Shown here: positions 32,358 to 41,000 of the stretch, piece after piece
Numbering within the stretch: position 1 is the first letter of the stretch
Layout of the letters: every line of letters begins with the position of its first letter
Assembly: GCF_014653945.1 (NCBI RefSeq)
Contig: NZ_BNAU01000005.1
Coordinates: 505,083-569,082 of the forward strand
Direction of reading: 5' to 3'
Source of the DNA: Amycolatopsis deserti
Lineage (GTDB): Bacteria > Actinomycetota > Actinomycetes > Mycobacteriales > Pseudonocardiaceae
Length of the DNA: 64,000 nt
The notes under the pieces: generated by a model
Seen by the model: only the letters and a program-made list of their open reading frames with translations
What the model was told of the DNA's origin: nothing
The model's database searches: none
Position numbers and translations under genes: made by a program

Positions 32358-34392
32358 GACCGGCACCCACCGGCAGCTCCGCGCACACCGTGGTGCCCGC
32401 ACCGGTCGCGCTGTCCACCCGCAGCCGGCCGCCGATCGCCTCGACCCGGTCGCGCAGGTTCGTCAGCCCGTGGCCGCTCTCCCCCGCCACCAGCCCGACC
32501 CCGTCGTCGTGCACCCGCACGACCAGCGTGCCGTCGTGCCGCGCCAGGTCGATGTCCGCGCTCCGCGCCGCGGCGTGCTTGACCACGTTCGTCAGCGCCT
32601 CGCAGATCACGAAGTACGCCGCGCCCTCGACCTCCGGCCCCAGCCGCTGCCCGCGCAGCGCGTCACCGGCCCGCACGACCACCTCCAGTGGCAGCCGGTC
32701 CGCCCGCGCCTCGACCGCCGCGACCAGCCCCTGGTCGCTCAGCACCGGCGGGTGGATGCCGTGCGCCAGCTCCCGCAGGTCGGTGAGCAGGTCCCGCGCG
32801 TCGCGCTGCAGCTCGTCCAGTACGTCGGCGGGCTCGCGCTCGCCCCGGCCGACCTGGTTGCGCGCCAGCCGCAGCTTCATGATCAACGCGACCACCTGCT
32901 GCTGCGCGCCGTCGTGGATGTCGCGCTCGATCCGGCGCCGCTCGCCGTCCTCCGCGGCGACCAGGCGCGCCCGTGACCGGCCCAGCTCGGCGACCTGCTC
33001 GGCCAGGCGCGCGGTGAGCCCGACGTTGGCGATCGCCGGTGCGGCCTGCCGGGCCAGCGTGGCGAGCAGGTCCCGGTCCGCCTCGTCGTAGCCGCCCTCG
33101 CGCGGCCCGCACTCGATGTGCCCGATCACCTCGCCGCCGCGCTCCAGCGGCACCCGCAGCGCGGGTGGCCCGTGCGGCTCGCCGGCGGTGGCTGCCGATC
33201 CGGGCACCGACACCCGCACCCAGGGCGCGGACAGGCCGCGGCACACCGTCCCGGCCAGCCGCGGCAGCAACTCGCCGAGGTCGAGCGTGTTCTCCAGCGC
33301 GACCCCGAAGTCGGTCACCAGCTGGTAGCGGTTGACGCGTTCGCCGAACACCAGGCGGCCGGCCAGCGCCTCGAGACGGCGGCGCACCGGCTGGATCGCG
33401 GCGGCCACGGCGATCGTCAGCACGACCGCCAGGTCCACCGGCAGCCGGTCGCCGAGCGCGAGCCCGGGGGCCGCGGCCAGTCCGAAGTAGACGGCGGCGA
33501 TCCCCGCCGACAGCACGGCGAACACCATCGAGCGGTGCAGCGCCACCTCGATGTCGAACAGCCGGTGCCGCACCACGCCGATGACGATGGCCACCGGGAG
33601 CATCGCGAGCAGGACCACCCCGGCCGCCTCGATCAGCCGCACCCACCACGGTTCCGGATCGCCGTACCGGCCGGCGAGAGCCAGCTGCGCGGGGTAGACC
33701 ACCACCAGCAGCGCGGACACGACGACGAGCAGCCGCATACGTGCCCGCTGCGCGCGTCCGGCCCGCGCGAACCGGACGAACAGCAGGCACACCGCGACGA
33801 AACCGTAGTAGCCCAGCATGACGGCGGTGAGCGGGCCGGCCAGCCAGGACAGCCACGGCACGGCGAACGGGCTCGGGATCACCGGGGCGTTGTCGAGCAG
33901 GTAGCCGTCCACGACGAGGGTCGGCCGGGCCAGCAACAGCAACGGAGGCAACAGCAGGTGCGCCCACAGCACCCGCAGCACGACCCGCTGCCAGCGGTGC
34001 TCGACCACACCGTCCGGAAAGGACGCCATCAGCAGGGCCGCGCCGATCATCGCGAGCAGGCCGGTGTACTGCCAGACCACGTTGGCGAGCCAGAACCAGT
34101 CGCCCGCCCCGCCGCGGTAGTAGGCGGAGCGGATCGGCCCCTCGATGCCGACGTTGACCGCCAATGCGCTGCCCACCAGGAGCAGCCGCCGGGCCTGCGG
34201 GTGATCGGGTCTGCGGCGCACCAGCCACACCGCGACCACGAACAGCGGCGCGACGCCGAACGCGGGCCAGCCCAGCGCGCCGAGCTTCCCGCCGGATTCC
34301 GCGGCGATCAGCGCCCGCCCGATGGCCGCGGCCAGCCCGGCGGCGCCGAGCACGATGCCCGTCCACCTCAGGGCCGCGGACCCCTGGACCAT
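32350..34392 (-). CDS. Membrane sensor histidine kinase of the NarX/DesK-like class
   Basis: About 680 residues. The N-terminal half has roughly ten hydrophobic segments, then a GAF-like region (about 390-480), then HisKA_3 with ERRRIERDIHDGAQQQVVALIMKLRLA and an HATPase with VICEALTNVVKHAAA and VHDDGVGL. I start at ATG 34392 (MVQGSAALRW); ATG 34428 would add 12 polar residues. It phosphorylates the overlapping NarL-type regulator. The many-pass sensor suggests a membrane-associated signal such as a lipid, redox or cell-envelope cue. Confidence 0.88.
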   Translation of the reverse strand: MVQGSAALRWTGIVLGAAGLAAAIGRALIAAESGGKLGALGWPAFGVAPLFVVAVWLVRRRPDHPQARRLLLVGSALAVNVGIEGPIRSAYYRGGAGDWFWLANVVWQYTGLLAMIGAALLMASFPDGVVEHRWQRVVLRVLWAHLLLPPLLLLARPTLVVDGYLLDNAPVIPSPFAVPWLSWLAGPLTAVMLGYYGFVAVCLLFVRFARAGRAQRARMRLLVVVSALLVVVYPAQLALAGRYGDPEPWWVRLIEAAGVVLLAMLPVAIVIGVVRHRLFDIEVALHRSMVFAVLSAGIAAVYFGLAAAPGLALGDRLPVDLAVVLTIAVAAAIQPVRRRLEALAGRLVFGERVNRYQLVTDFGVALENTLDLGELLPRLAGTVCRGLSAPWVRVSVPGSAATAGEPHGPPALRVPLERGGEVIGHIECGPREGGYDEADRDLLATLARQAAPAIANVGLTARLAEQVAELGRSRARLVAAEDGERRRIERDIHDGAQQQVVALIMKLRLARNQVGRGEREPADVLDELQRDARDLLTDLRELAHGIHPPVLSDQGLVAAVEARADRLPLEVVVRAGDALRGQRLGPEVEGAAYFVICEALTNVVKHAAARSADIDLARHDGTLVVRVHDDGVGLVAGESGHGLTNLRDRVEAIGGRLRVDSATGAGTTVCAELPVGAGHG

Positions 34393-34518
34393 CCCAGCAT
34401 TGTCGGCCGCCGGGCACCGGGAGTCCATGGTGGAAGACCGCGCCCCACCCCCGCGGTCCGCCCCGTTCCGGCGCGTCCCGCGCGCTCCTACGGTCCGGGG
34501 ACCTGCACGAGGAGCGAG

Positions 34519-35106
34519 GTGACCGAGATGACCGGGACCATGACCAGGACACGACGGGACGCGAGCGGGTTCGCCCTGACCGCCGGGGTGGTGGGGGCCG
34601 CCGCCAACGTGTTGCTGATCCTGTTCTTCGCCTCCGGGGAGGCGTGGCGGGACGTGCCGGGGCCGCTGGCCTGGACGGGGCCGGTGAACGACGTGCTCGT
34701 GGCGCTCCAGTTCGCGGCGCTGGTGCCGGTCGCGATCGCCCTGGGCACCCGGGCGGCCGTCGTCGGCCTGACCGCGATGACCGGTGTCGTCGTGCTGCAG
34801 TCGCTGCTGCTGGCGGAGGTGCTGGAGTTCGAGACGCAGGTGTGGTGGGTGAGCGGCTGCTTCGGGTTCGTGTTCGCCTGGGTGCTGCTGGTCAGCCGCC
34901 GGCTGCCGCGGACGGTGCGGCGCTGCGGCACGGTGGTCGGCGCAGGGTACGTCGCCGGGGCGCTGCTGGTGTGGGGCGCGCTCGGGCTGCCGTCCGAGTC
35001 GCCCGCGCAGTACGCCGTCGGCGGTCTCGGGCTGGTCCTCGGCGCGATCGGCTGGCTCGGCCTGCCGGTCTGGTCGCTGCTGCTGGCGCGCGGGAGCCGG
35101 CGATGA
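34519..35106 (+). CDS. Integral membrane protein, 5-6 TM, first gene of the oxidase operon
   Basis: About 195 residues with five or six hydrophobic segments (FALTAGVVGAAANVLLILFF; NDVLVALQFAALVPVAIALG; VVGLTAMTGVVVLQSLLLAEV; CFGFVFAWVLLVS; VGAGYVAGALLVWGAL; LGLVLGAIGWLGLPVWSLLL). I do not recognise a named family. GTG 34519 has GGAG at good spacing; ATG 34528 is an alternative. The stop overlaps the next ATG. It is divergent from the histidine kinase and coupled to the next membrane gene and the multicopper oxidase. Confidence 0.72.
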   Translation: MTEMTGTMTRTRRDASGFALTAGVVGAAANVLLILFFASGEAWRDVPGPLAWTGPVNDVLVALQFAALVPVAIALGTRAAVVGLTAMTGVVVLQSLLLAEVLEFETQVWWVSGCFGFVFAWVLLVSRRLPRTVRRCGTVVGAGYVAGALLVWGALGLPSESPAQYAVGGLGLVLGAIGWLGLPVWSLLLARGSRR

Positions 35107-35516
35107 CCGCGACGGCGCAGGCGCGGGTCGCCGGACCGCGCCGGACGCTCGCGGCGCTGCGGGTGGTCACCGCGCTGCACGCGGTGGCCGTGCTGGCGCA
35201 GCCCGTGCTCGCCGGCGAGTTCCTGGCCGGGGAGATCGACGCGCTCGACCTGCACGAGCTGAACTCGATGGTCGTCAGCGGGTTCGGCGTGATCCAGGTG
35301 GTCGTCGCGGTGGTGTACGTCTGGGCCGGGCACGGCCGGTTCTGGCCGCTGGCCGCGTCGGCCGGGATCGCGCTCGTCGAGCAGGTCCAGAGCGGGTTCG
35401 GGTATGCGGGCGACGTGGCGGTCCACATCCCGCTCGGGGTGTCCGTGGTGGCCGTGCAGATCCTGCTCACCGTGTGGCTGTTCCGGGACGCCGCGGCGCG
35501 GAGGCGGTCGCGATGA
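35103..35516 (+). CDS. Small integral membrane protein, 4 TM
   Basis: A 137-residue protein with four hydrophobic segments: VVTALHAVAVLAQPVLAGEFL, MVVSGFGVIQVVVAVVYVWAG, PLAASAGIALVEQVQSG and PLGVSVVAVQILLTVWLF. Charged and His residues at helix ends (LHELNSM, DVAVHIPLG) could be functional. It is coupled by ATGA overlaps to the membrane gene before and the multicopper oxidase after. It might anchor the oxidase or pass electrons to it. Function unknown. Confidence 0.75.
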   Translation: MTATAQARVAGPRRTLAALRVVTALHAVAVLAQPVLAGEFLAGEIDALDLHELNSMVVSGFGVIQVVVAVVYVWAGHGRFWPLAASAGIALVEQVQSGFGYAGDVAVHIPLGVSVVAVQILLTVWLFRDAAARRRSR

Positions 35517-36961
35517 GGGTGACCCGGCGCGGTTTCCTCGGCGCGGCCGGACTGGCCGGGCTCGCCGCGGCCGGGTTCGGGCCGCTGCTCGCCACACCGA
35601 ACCAGACCGCGGAGCTCCTGCGCAGCACCGCGCGGCTGCCCGAGCCGTTCACGGTGCCCCTGCCGGTCCCGCCGGAGGTGACCGGCGACCACGTCCGGAT
35701 CACCCAGCGGTTGACCGGCATCGAGATCCTGCCCGGCCTGCGCACCCCGGTGTTCGCCTACGACGGGCGGTTCCCCGGGCCGACGGTGGTCAGCCGCAGC
35801 GGCCGGCCGCAGGTCGTCACGCACGACAACCAGTTGCCGGTGCCCACCGTGGTGCACCTGCACGGCGGCCACACCCCGCCCGAGCACGACGGCTTCCCCA
35901 CCGAGGCGGCCCACGGCGCCCGCGACCACGTCTACCCGGGCACCCAGCGGGCGGCCACGCTCTGGTACCACGACCACCGCATGGACTTCACCGGCCCGCA
36001 GGTCTACCGCGGCCTGCTCGGGCTGCACCTGGTCCGCGACGACGAGGAGGACGCGCTCCCGCTCCCGCGTGGCGACCGCGAGATCCCGCTGGTGATCACC
36101 GACCGCGCGTTCGCCGAGGACGGCTCCTTCGCCTACCCGTCGCTGGATCCGGCCCTGCGCGTGCCGGGCGTGGCGGAGGACTTCATGGAGGGCGTGCTCG
36201 GGGACGTCGTCCTCGTCAACGGCGCGCCGTGGCCGGTGCTGGAGGTCGCCGCGGTGCGGTACCGGTTCCGGATCCTCAACGCCTCCAACGCCCGCCGCTA
36301 CCTGCTCGCCCTGCGGCCGGGCGCACCCCTGGTGCAGATCGGGTCCGACGGCGGCCTGCTGGAAACCCCGGTCACGCACGCCGAACTGCCCGTGGCGCCC
36401 GGCGAGCGGTTCGACGTCGTGGCCGACTTCAGCGCCTTCGCCCCGGGCACCGAGGTGACGTTGCGGAACCTCATCGGCGACCGCACGACCTCCGACGTGA
36501 TGCGGTTCCGGGTGACCCGGCGGGCCGCCGAGGACAGCGCGGTGCCGCCGGTGCTGAGCCGGATCGAGCGCCTCGACCCCGCCCGGGCGGCGCGGACGCG
36601 CGAGTGGCGGTTCGCGCTGGAGCACCACGGCGACCACCGCATGTGGATGGTCAACGGCGACCGGTTCGACCCGGACGGCTCCGACGCCGATCCGGTCCTC
36701 GGCCGGACCGAGGTGTGGCGGCTGGTCAGCGACGCCCACCACCCGGTCCACGTCCACCTGAGCCCGTTCCAGGTGCTCGCCCGCCGTGGTGGCCCGCCGT
36801 CACCCGCGGACGCCGGGTGGAAGGACACGGTGGACCTGCGGCCCCACGAGTACCTCGACCTGGCCGTCCGCTTCACCGGCTACGCGGGCCGGTACGTGCT
36901 GCACTGCCACAACCTGGAGCACGAGGACATGGCGATGATGGCCACCTTCACGACCCGATGA
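35513..36961 (+). CDS. Tat-exported multicopper oxidase (CotA/bilirubin-oxidase-like)
   Basis: A 482-residue oxidase. The N-terminus MRVTRRGFLGAAGLAG is a Tat signal. Copper ligands are visible: HLHGGH (115-120), YHDH (152-155), HPVHVH (410-415) and HCHNLEHEDM (464-473), which supplies the type 1 Cys-His with an axial Met. Three-domain laccases oxidise phenols, bilirubin or metal ions and reduce O2 to water outside the membrane. It is the last gene of an operon with two small membrane proteins, beside a two-component system. Its substrate may be Cu(I), Mn(II) or a phenol. Confidence 0.92.
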   Translation: MRVTRRGFLGAAGLAGLAAAGFGPLLATPNQTAELLRSTARLPEPFTVPLPVPPEVTGDHVRITQRLTGIEILPGLRTPVFAYDGRFPGPTVVSRSGRPQVVTHDNQLPVPTVVHLHGGHTPPEHDGFPTEAAHGARDHVYPGTQRAATLWYHDHRMDFTGPQVYRGLLGLHLVRDDEEDALPLPRGDREIPLVITDRAFAEDGSFAYPSLDPALRVPGVAEDFMEGVLGDVVLVNGAPWPVLEVAAVRYRFRILNASNARRYLLALRPGAPLVQIGSDGGLLETPVTHAELPVAPGERFDVVADFSAFAPGTEVTLRNLIGDRTTSDVMRFRVTRRAAEDSAVPPVLSRIERLDPARAARTREWRFALEHHGDHRMWMVNGDRFDPDGSDADPVLGRTEVWRLVSDAHHPVHVHLSPFQVLARRGGPPSPADAGWKDTVDLRPHEYLDLAVRFTGYAGRYVLHCHNLEHEDMAMMATFTTR

Positions 36962-36977
36962 CCGGGACTGACCGGTT

Positions 36978-37247
36978 TCAGCGCGGGATCCACAGGAACC
37001 ACGGCCACCCGGGCGGATCCTCGGCGAGACAGGCCGGATCCGTGCTGACCGCCAGGACGGCCCAGCTATTTCCCACGCCCAGAACGCCCACGTAACCACC
37101 CCCGCGCCCAGGATCACCGCGGCCGCCACCAGCACCACGCCCGCCGTCCTGAATCGCAGGGCGGCCTGAGCGACCGCCCACCAGGCGACGCCGGTGTAGG
37201 CGACCCCGCAGGCACCAGCGGAGATCGCCCGGCTCGTCGTCCGGCAT
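36978..37247 (-). pseudogene. Probable frameshifted small membrane protein
   Basis: Two minus-strand frames each hold half of a plausible protein. One encodes a Cys/Ala/Val-rich stretch with two membrane-like segments (GVAYTGVAWWAVAQAALRF; AGVVLVAAAVILGAGVVTW). The other encodes the end, NSWAVLAVSTDPACLAEDPPGWPWFLW, to a TGA at 36978. Outside these parts each frame looks non-coding. A single indel near 37090 would join them into a roughly 85-residue membrane protein. No family is recognised, so this could also be two unrelated non-coding frames. Confidence 0.4.
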
Positions 37248-37288
37248 GAAACGAAGATCGCCGCTTCGGATATGGTTGTTACCGTGGT

Positions 37289-37553
37289 GGCGCTACGCGG
37301 TATTCGCGCTGCGCAGCGCCGGAACGCAAGCCGGCAACGGAAAACAACCACCCCACGAGCCACCCCTCTCCCGCAACCCGATCCCCAGCCAAATCGGTTG
37401 CCGAGCAGTCGGGTCAAGGTACTCTTTCCAGCCTTGACGCGACTTCTCGGCAACCGAACACTGAAAGATCGGGTTCGGGAGGGGCAAATCCGGGCGTAGC
37501 GAAGCGAAGCCGGCGCTTTCAGCCGCGCGCAGCGCAGAAACCCGCGTAGCGCC
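37289..37553. repeat. Large imperfect inverted repeat (possible MITE or giant terminator)
   Basis: A 265-bp palindromic element. The outermost 12 bp (37289-37300 and 37542-37553) are perfectly complementary. Further in, GCGCTGCGC and AGCGCCGG segments pair. The inner arms 37363-37419 and 37432-37484 pair over about 50 positions with a few mismatches around a 12-nt loop (37420-37431). It begins 42 bp beyond the start of the broken membrane gene and abuts the stop codon of the GntR gene. It encodes nothing visible. It may be a dispersed genomic repeat, a MITE-like relic or a long hairpin terminator. Confidence 0.7.
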
Positions 37554-38270
37554 TCAAGACTCAACCGGCGCCGCCGCCCCGAACCCCCCGTACTTCCCAG
37601 CCTTCGCGCGCTTCCGCACCTCGTCGAAATGCCGGTGCACCGCCTCCTCAGCGGCATCGGCATCCCCCGCCACCAACGCATCGACGATCGCCTGGTGGCG
37701 CTTCGCCGTCGAGACCGCCGAACCGGCCGGGCCGCCCAGCTCGGCCTCCGCCGCCCGGTACACGTCCCAGAACAAGCGCGTCAGCTCGCGCGCCAGGTCG
37801 AAACCCGCCTCCGCGCAGATCAGGTCGTGGAACTCGCGATCCGCCGCCGCACTGTCCGGCCCCTTGCTCCGCATCCGCCGCACGCACTCGCGCAGCAGGG
37901 AGATCAGCTCCGGCCGGTGCCGCCGGGCCACCCGTCGGGTCAGCTCGGTCTCCAGCATCTCCCGCACCTCGAGCAGGTCCCGCAGCCGGCCGGTCGTGCC
38001 GGCCCCGGGCGTGCGGGTGCGGAACAGCAGCCACGTCCGCAGCGCCTCCGACCCGGCCGACCCGACGAACGTGCCGTAGCCGTGCCGCACCTCGACGATC
38101 CCGAGCGCCCGCAGCGCCCGGATCGCCTCCCGGATGGAATTGCGGCTCACCCCGATGTCGGCCATCAGGTCCAGTTCGGTGGGCATGGGCGAGCCGGGCG
38201 GGAGGTCCCGCTCGATGATCAGGTCGATGATCCGTTTGCTGATCTCGTCGCCGAGCTGAGGGCGTGCCAC
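37554..38270 (-). CDS. FadR-family GntR regulator of the sialoglycan locus
   Basis: With GTG 38270 the protein has 238 residues, normal for the family. The winged helix covers residues 6-75 (LGDEISKRIIDLIIERDLPPGSPMPTELDLMADIGVSRNSIREAIRALRALG in segments). The FCD ligand domain follows, with Asp/His metal positions (DREFHDLI; HQAIVDALVAGDADAAEEAVHRHFD). GGGGAG precedes the GTG by 7 bp. A longer start at 38333 would bury operator 1 in the coding region, so I reject it. It is divergent from the transporter-lyase-sialidase operon and probably represses it until sialic acid or a metabolite binds. Confidence 0.88.
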   Translation of the reverse strand: MARPQLGDEISKRIIDLIIERDLPPGSPMPTELDLMADIGVSRNSIREAIRALRALGIVEVRHGYGTFVGSAGSEALRTWLLFRTRTPGAGTTGRLRDLLEVREMLETELTRRVARRHRPELISLLRECVRRMRSKGPDSAAADREFHDLICAEAGFDLARELTRLFWDVYRAAEAELGGPAGSAVSTAKRHQAIVDALVAGDADAAEEAVHRHFDEVRKRAKAGKYGGFGAAAPVES

Positions 38271-38305
38271 GTCCAACTCCCCGCCTGCTGACCGCCGAAT
38301 TTCCG

Positions 38306-38318
38306 GACATCCTACGTC
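38306..38318. promoter_or_regulatory. Candidate FadR-type operator 1
   Basis: GACATCCTACGTC, a near-palindromic 13-mer differing from operator 2 at one position. It lies between the regulator start codon (38270) and the -35 box of the divergent operon. Sequence and size resemble FCD-regulator operators. Confidence 0.6.
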
Positions 38319-38325
38319 AGACCCC

Positions 38326-38355
38326 TTGACCACGGGTCGCGCCGCTGTTTACAGT
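38326..38355 (+). promoter_or_regulatory. Sigma-70-type promoter of the sialoglycan operon
   Basis: TTGACC (38326-38331) and TACAGT (38350-38355) are separated by 18 bp. Transcription would begin near 38362, leaving about 65 bp of leader before the first gene. The promoter lies between the two 13-mer operators, so a bound regulator dimer pair could block it or loop around it. Confidence 0.6.
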
Positions 38356-38368
38356 CACCCGGTCGATG

Positions 38369-38381
38369 GACGTCCTACGTC
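38369..38381. promoter_or_regulatory. Candidate FadR-type operator 2
   Basis: GACGTCCTACGTC, one substitution from operator 1 and 63 bp downstream of it (six helical turns). It lies just after the expected transcription start, where a bound repressor would block elongation or promoter clearance. Confidence 0.6.
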
Positions 38382-38426
38382 CTACTTCCTCCGGCCTGAT
38401 CAACGACGCACAAGTCAGGAGACGTC

Positions 38427-40028
38427 ATGTCGCACAGCGTGTCCGGTCTCAACCGCCGCGATTTCCTGCGGTACACCGGGCTGGCCGGCACGGCCGCGGC
38501 CTTCTCGGTCACCCTGGGGGCCTGCGGCGGACCGGCATCCACCAACAGCACCGGCAGCTCCACCGGCACCCTCACCGCCGTCATCGGCTACGGCAACAAC
38601 CAGACCTGGGACCCGCTGCAGACCGCGTCGGCCTTCTCGATGGCCGCCAACCTGCACTGCTACGAGTCGCTGGTCGAGGGCGACCCGATCACCCGCGACC
38701 CGTTCCCCGGCCTGGCCAAGGCGCTGCCGACGGACCTCACCGGCACAAGCCTGAAGTTCGAGCTGCGCGACGGCGCGAAGTGGCACGACGGCACCCCGGT
38801 GACCGCCGACGACGTCGTCTTCACCTACGCCCGCGTGCTGGACCCCAAGGAAAAGGTGCTGGTCCACAGCTTCTTCGCGGACTGGCTGGCCGAGGTGCGC
38901 AAGACCGGCGAGAACTCCGTGGAGTTCGTGCTCAAGCACCCGTTCCCGTACGCCCTCAAGCGCATCCAGACCGCCAAGATCTGCCCCAAGCACGTCTTCG
39001 AGGGCAAGTGGAAGGACGCCGCGGGCGGCAAGGTCGTCGGCTCCGGCCCGTACAAGGTCGTCGAGCAGGCCCCGCTGTCCTACACCCGGTTCGAGAAGTT
39101 CGCCGAGTACAACGGCCCGCGCCCGGCGGCCTACGCCTCGATGCTGTGGAAGTCGATCGTGGACGCCGCGCCGCGCGTCGCGGCGATCTCCGGGGCCAAC
39201 CCGGAGGCGCAGATCGTGGACAACATCCCGCCCGCCAACGCCGACCAGCTGCGCAAGTCCGGCCGCACGGTCGAGTTCGCCGACGGCGGCAACAACCTGT
39301 TCCTGATGTTCAACACCGCCCACGCGCCGTTCGACAGCAAGCTCGTCCGGCAGGCCCTGCACTACGCCATCGACAAGCAGAAGATGATCCAGATCGGCCT
39401 GCAGGGCGCGGGAACCGCGGCGACGTCGTTCATCAACCCGAAGCTGCCCGCCTCGCAGCCCGCGGCCAACGACTTCGCCTACAACCCGGACAAGGCCAGG
39501 CAGCTGCTGCAGCAGGCCGGCGTCACCAACCTGGCGATCACCCTGTCCACCTCGAACACCTCGCTGGTCACCGACTGCGTCAAGGTCATCAAGGAGGGCT
39601 GGGACGCGATCGGCGTGACCACCACGCTGGACTCGCAGGACACCAAGGCGCTGTTCTCGAAACTGGACAGCGGCAAGGACTTCGAGGTCGTCGCCACCAC
39701 GAACAACCCGCTGCAGTTCGGCAACGACCCGGATCTGCTCACGCGCTACTACTACGACAAGACGTCGGTGCTGATGACCACCTACGCCCGCTGGACCGGC
39801 CCGGAGTCGCAGGTCCTGCTGGACCTGCAGAACCAGGCCGCCGCGGAGAGCGACGAGACCCGCCGCGGGCAGCTCACCAAGCAGCTGCTCGACATGATCT
39901 CCGACCAGGCGGTCATCTACCCCGTGGTGTTCACCCAGCTCGGCACCGCGTGGAACGCGCAGAAGATCACCGGGGTGCGGGCGCAGGGCTACCCGGGCAT
40001 CTACCTCAACCAGGCCAAGCCGGTCTGA
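38427..40028 (+). CDS. ABC transporter substrate-binding lipoprotein (SBP_bac_5 family)
   Basis: A 533-residue extracytoplasmic binding protein. The N-terminus has a twin-arginine-like NRRDFLRYTG followed by a lipobox ending LGAC (Cys33). The family-5 signatures are LTFELRDG-like LKFELRDGAKWHDGTPVTADDVVFTYARVLDP and KMIQIGLQGAGTAATSFI. Family 5 usually binds peptides or nickel, but some members (SatA type) bind sialic acid. Because the operon encodes sialidase, galactosidase and a NanA-like lyase, sialic acid or a sialylated sugar is the likely ligand. First gene after the promoter. Confidence 0.88.
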   Translation: MSHSVSGLNRRDFLRYTGLAGTAAAFSVTLGACGGPASTNSTGSSTGTLTAVIGYGNNQTWDPLQTASAFSMAANLHCYESLVEGDPITRDPFPGLAKALPTDLTGTSLKFELRDGAKWHDGTPVTADDVVFTYARVLDPKEKVLVHSFFADWLAEVRKTGENSVEFVLKHPFPYALKRIQTAKICPKHVFEGKWKDAAGGKVVGSGPYKVVEQAPLSYTRFEKFAEYNGPRPAAYASMLWKSIVDAAPRVAAISGANPEAQIVDNIPPANADQLRKSGRTVEFADGGNNLFLMFNTAHAPFDSKLVRQALHYAIDKQKMIQIGLQGAGTAATSFINPKLPASQPAANDFAYNPDKARQLLQQAGVTNLAITLSTSNTSLVTDCVKVIKEGWDAIGVTTTLDSQDTKALFSKLDSGKDFEVVATTNNPLQFGNDPDLLTRYYYDKTSVLMTTYARWTGPESQVLLDLQNQAAAESDETRRGQLTKQLLDMISDQAVIYPVVFTQLGTAWNAQKITGVRAQGYPGIYLNQAKPV

Positions 40029-40040
40029 GGGAGCACCGCC

Positions 40041-41000
40041 ATGGCCGTCGTCGTGCGGATGCTGCTCGCCCGCATCCTCGCCCTGATCCCGCTGGTGCTC
40101 GGGGTGGTCCTGTTCGTCTTCATCGTCATGCGGTTCTCCCCGGTGGACACCGCGGTGGCCGCGCTCGGCGACGCCAACCCCACGCCGGAGCAGCTCCAGC
40201 AGTTCCGCCAGGAGAACGGCCTGCTCGACCCGCTGCCGGTGCAGTACGTGCACTTCGTGTGGCACCTGCTGCAGGGCGACTTCGGCACGAGTGTGATCAC
40301 CCGGGAGCCGGTCGGGCAGGTCATCGCCACCGCGCTGCCGCTGACCGTGCAGCTCACCCTGCTGGGACTGCTGATCGCGATCGTCGCCGGGCTCGTGCTC
40401 GGCGTGACCTCGGCGCTGTTCCGCGATCGCTGGCCGGACCAGCTCATCCGGATCGTCACGCTGGCCGGTGTCGCCGCGCCGGCGTTCTGGATCGCGGTGC
40501 TGCTGGTCCAGTGGCTCGCGGTGGGCGAGGGCCTGTTCCCCACCAGCGGTTACGTCAGCCCGGCCGACTCGTTCGGCGGCTGGCTCAACTCGCTGACCCT
40601 GCCGGCGATCTCGCTCGCGCTGCCGGTGGCCGCGCAGCTGACGCGCATCATCCGCACCTCGATGGTCGAGGAGCTGGACAAGGACTACGTCCGCACCGCG
40701 CGCGGCGGCGGGCTGCCACCGGTCGTGGTCGTGGGCCGCAACGTGCTGCGCAACGCGCTGATCAACCCCCTCACCGTGCTCGGCCTGCGGGTCGGCTACC
40801 TGCTGGGCGGCGCCGTCGTGATCGAGACGATGTTCGCGCTGCCCGGGATGGGACAGAACATGATCCAGGCCGTCAAGGACGGCGACACCGCGAAGGTCCA
40901 GGGCTTCGTGATCACCATCGCGGTCGGGTTCGTCCTGGTCAACCTGATCGTCGACGTGCTGTACCTGATCGTGAACCCGCGCCTGCGGAGCCGGTCGTGA
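40041..41000 (+). CDS. ABC transporter permease (DppB type)
   Basis: A 319-residue inner-membrane permease of the peptide/nickel family. It has the typical N-terminal TM and long loop with DPLPVQYVHFVWHLLQGDFGTSVITREPVGQVI, then five more TM segments. The EAA-like coupling loop reads LDKDYVRTARGGGLPPVVVVGRNVLRNALINPLTVLGL. It pairs with the fused permease-ATPase encoded next, to which it is coupled by a 1-bp TGATG overlap. It forms part of the proposed sialic-acid importer. Confidence 0.92.
   Translation: MAVVVRMLLARILALIPLVLGVVLFVFIVMRFSPVDTAVAALGDANPTPEQLQQFRQENGLLDPLPVQYVHFVWHLLQGDFGTSVITREPVGQVIATALPLTVQLTLLGLLIAIVAGLVLGVTSALFRDRWPDQLIRIVTLAGVAAPAFWIAVLLVQWLAVGEGLFPTSGYVSPADSFGGWLNSLTLPAISLALPVAAQLTRIIRTSMVEELDKDYVRTARGGGLPPVVVVGRNVLRNALINPLTVLGLRVGYLLGGAVVIETMFALPGMGQNMIQAVKDGDTAKVQGFVITIAVGFVLVNLIVDVLYLIVNPRLRSRS

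Noticed and set aside
38271..38333. Longer start of the GntR regulator at 38333
   Set aside because: It would bury operator 1 and has no RBS; the family core starts shortly after GTG 38270.
38366..40999. In-frame extension before the permease-ATPase fusion
   Set aside because: This stretch overlaps the binding protein and first permease in another frame; the fused protein starts at 41000.
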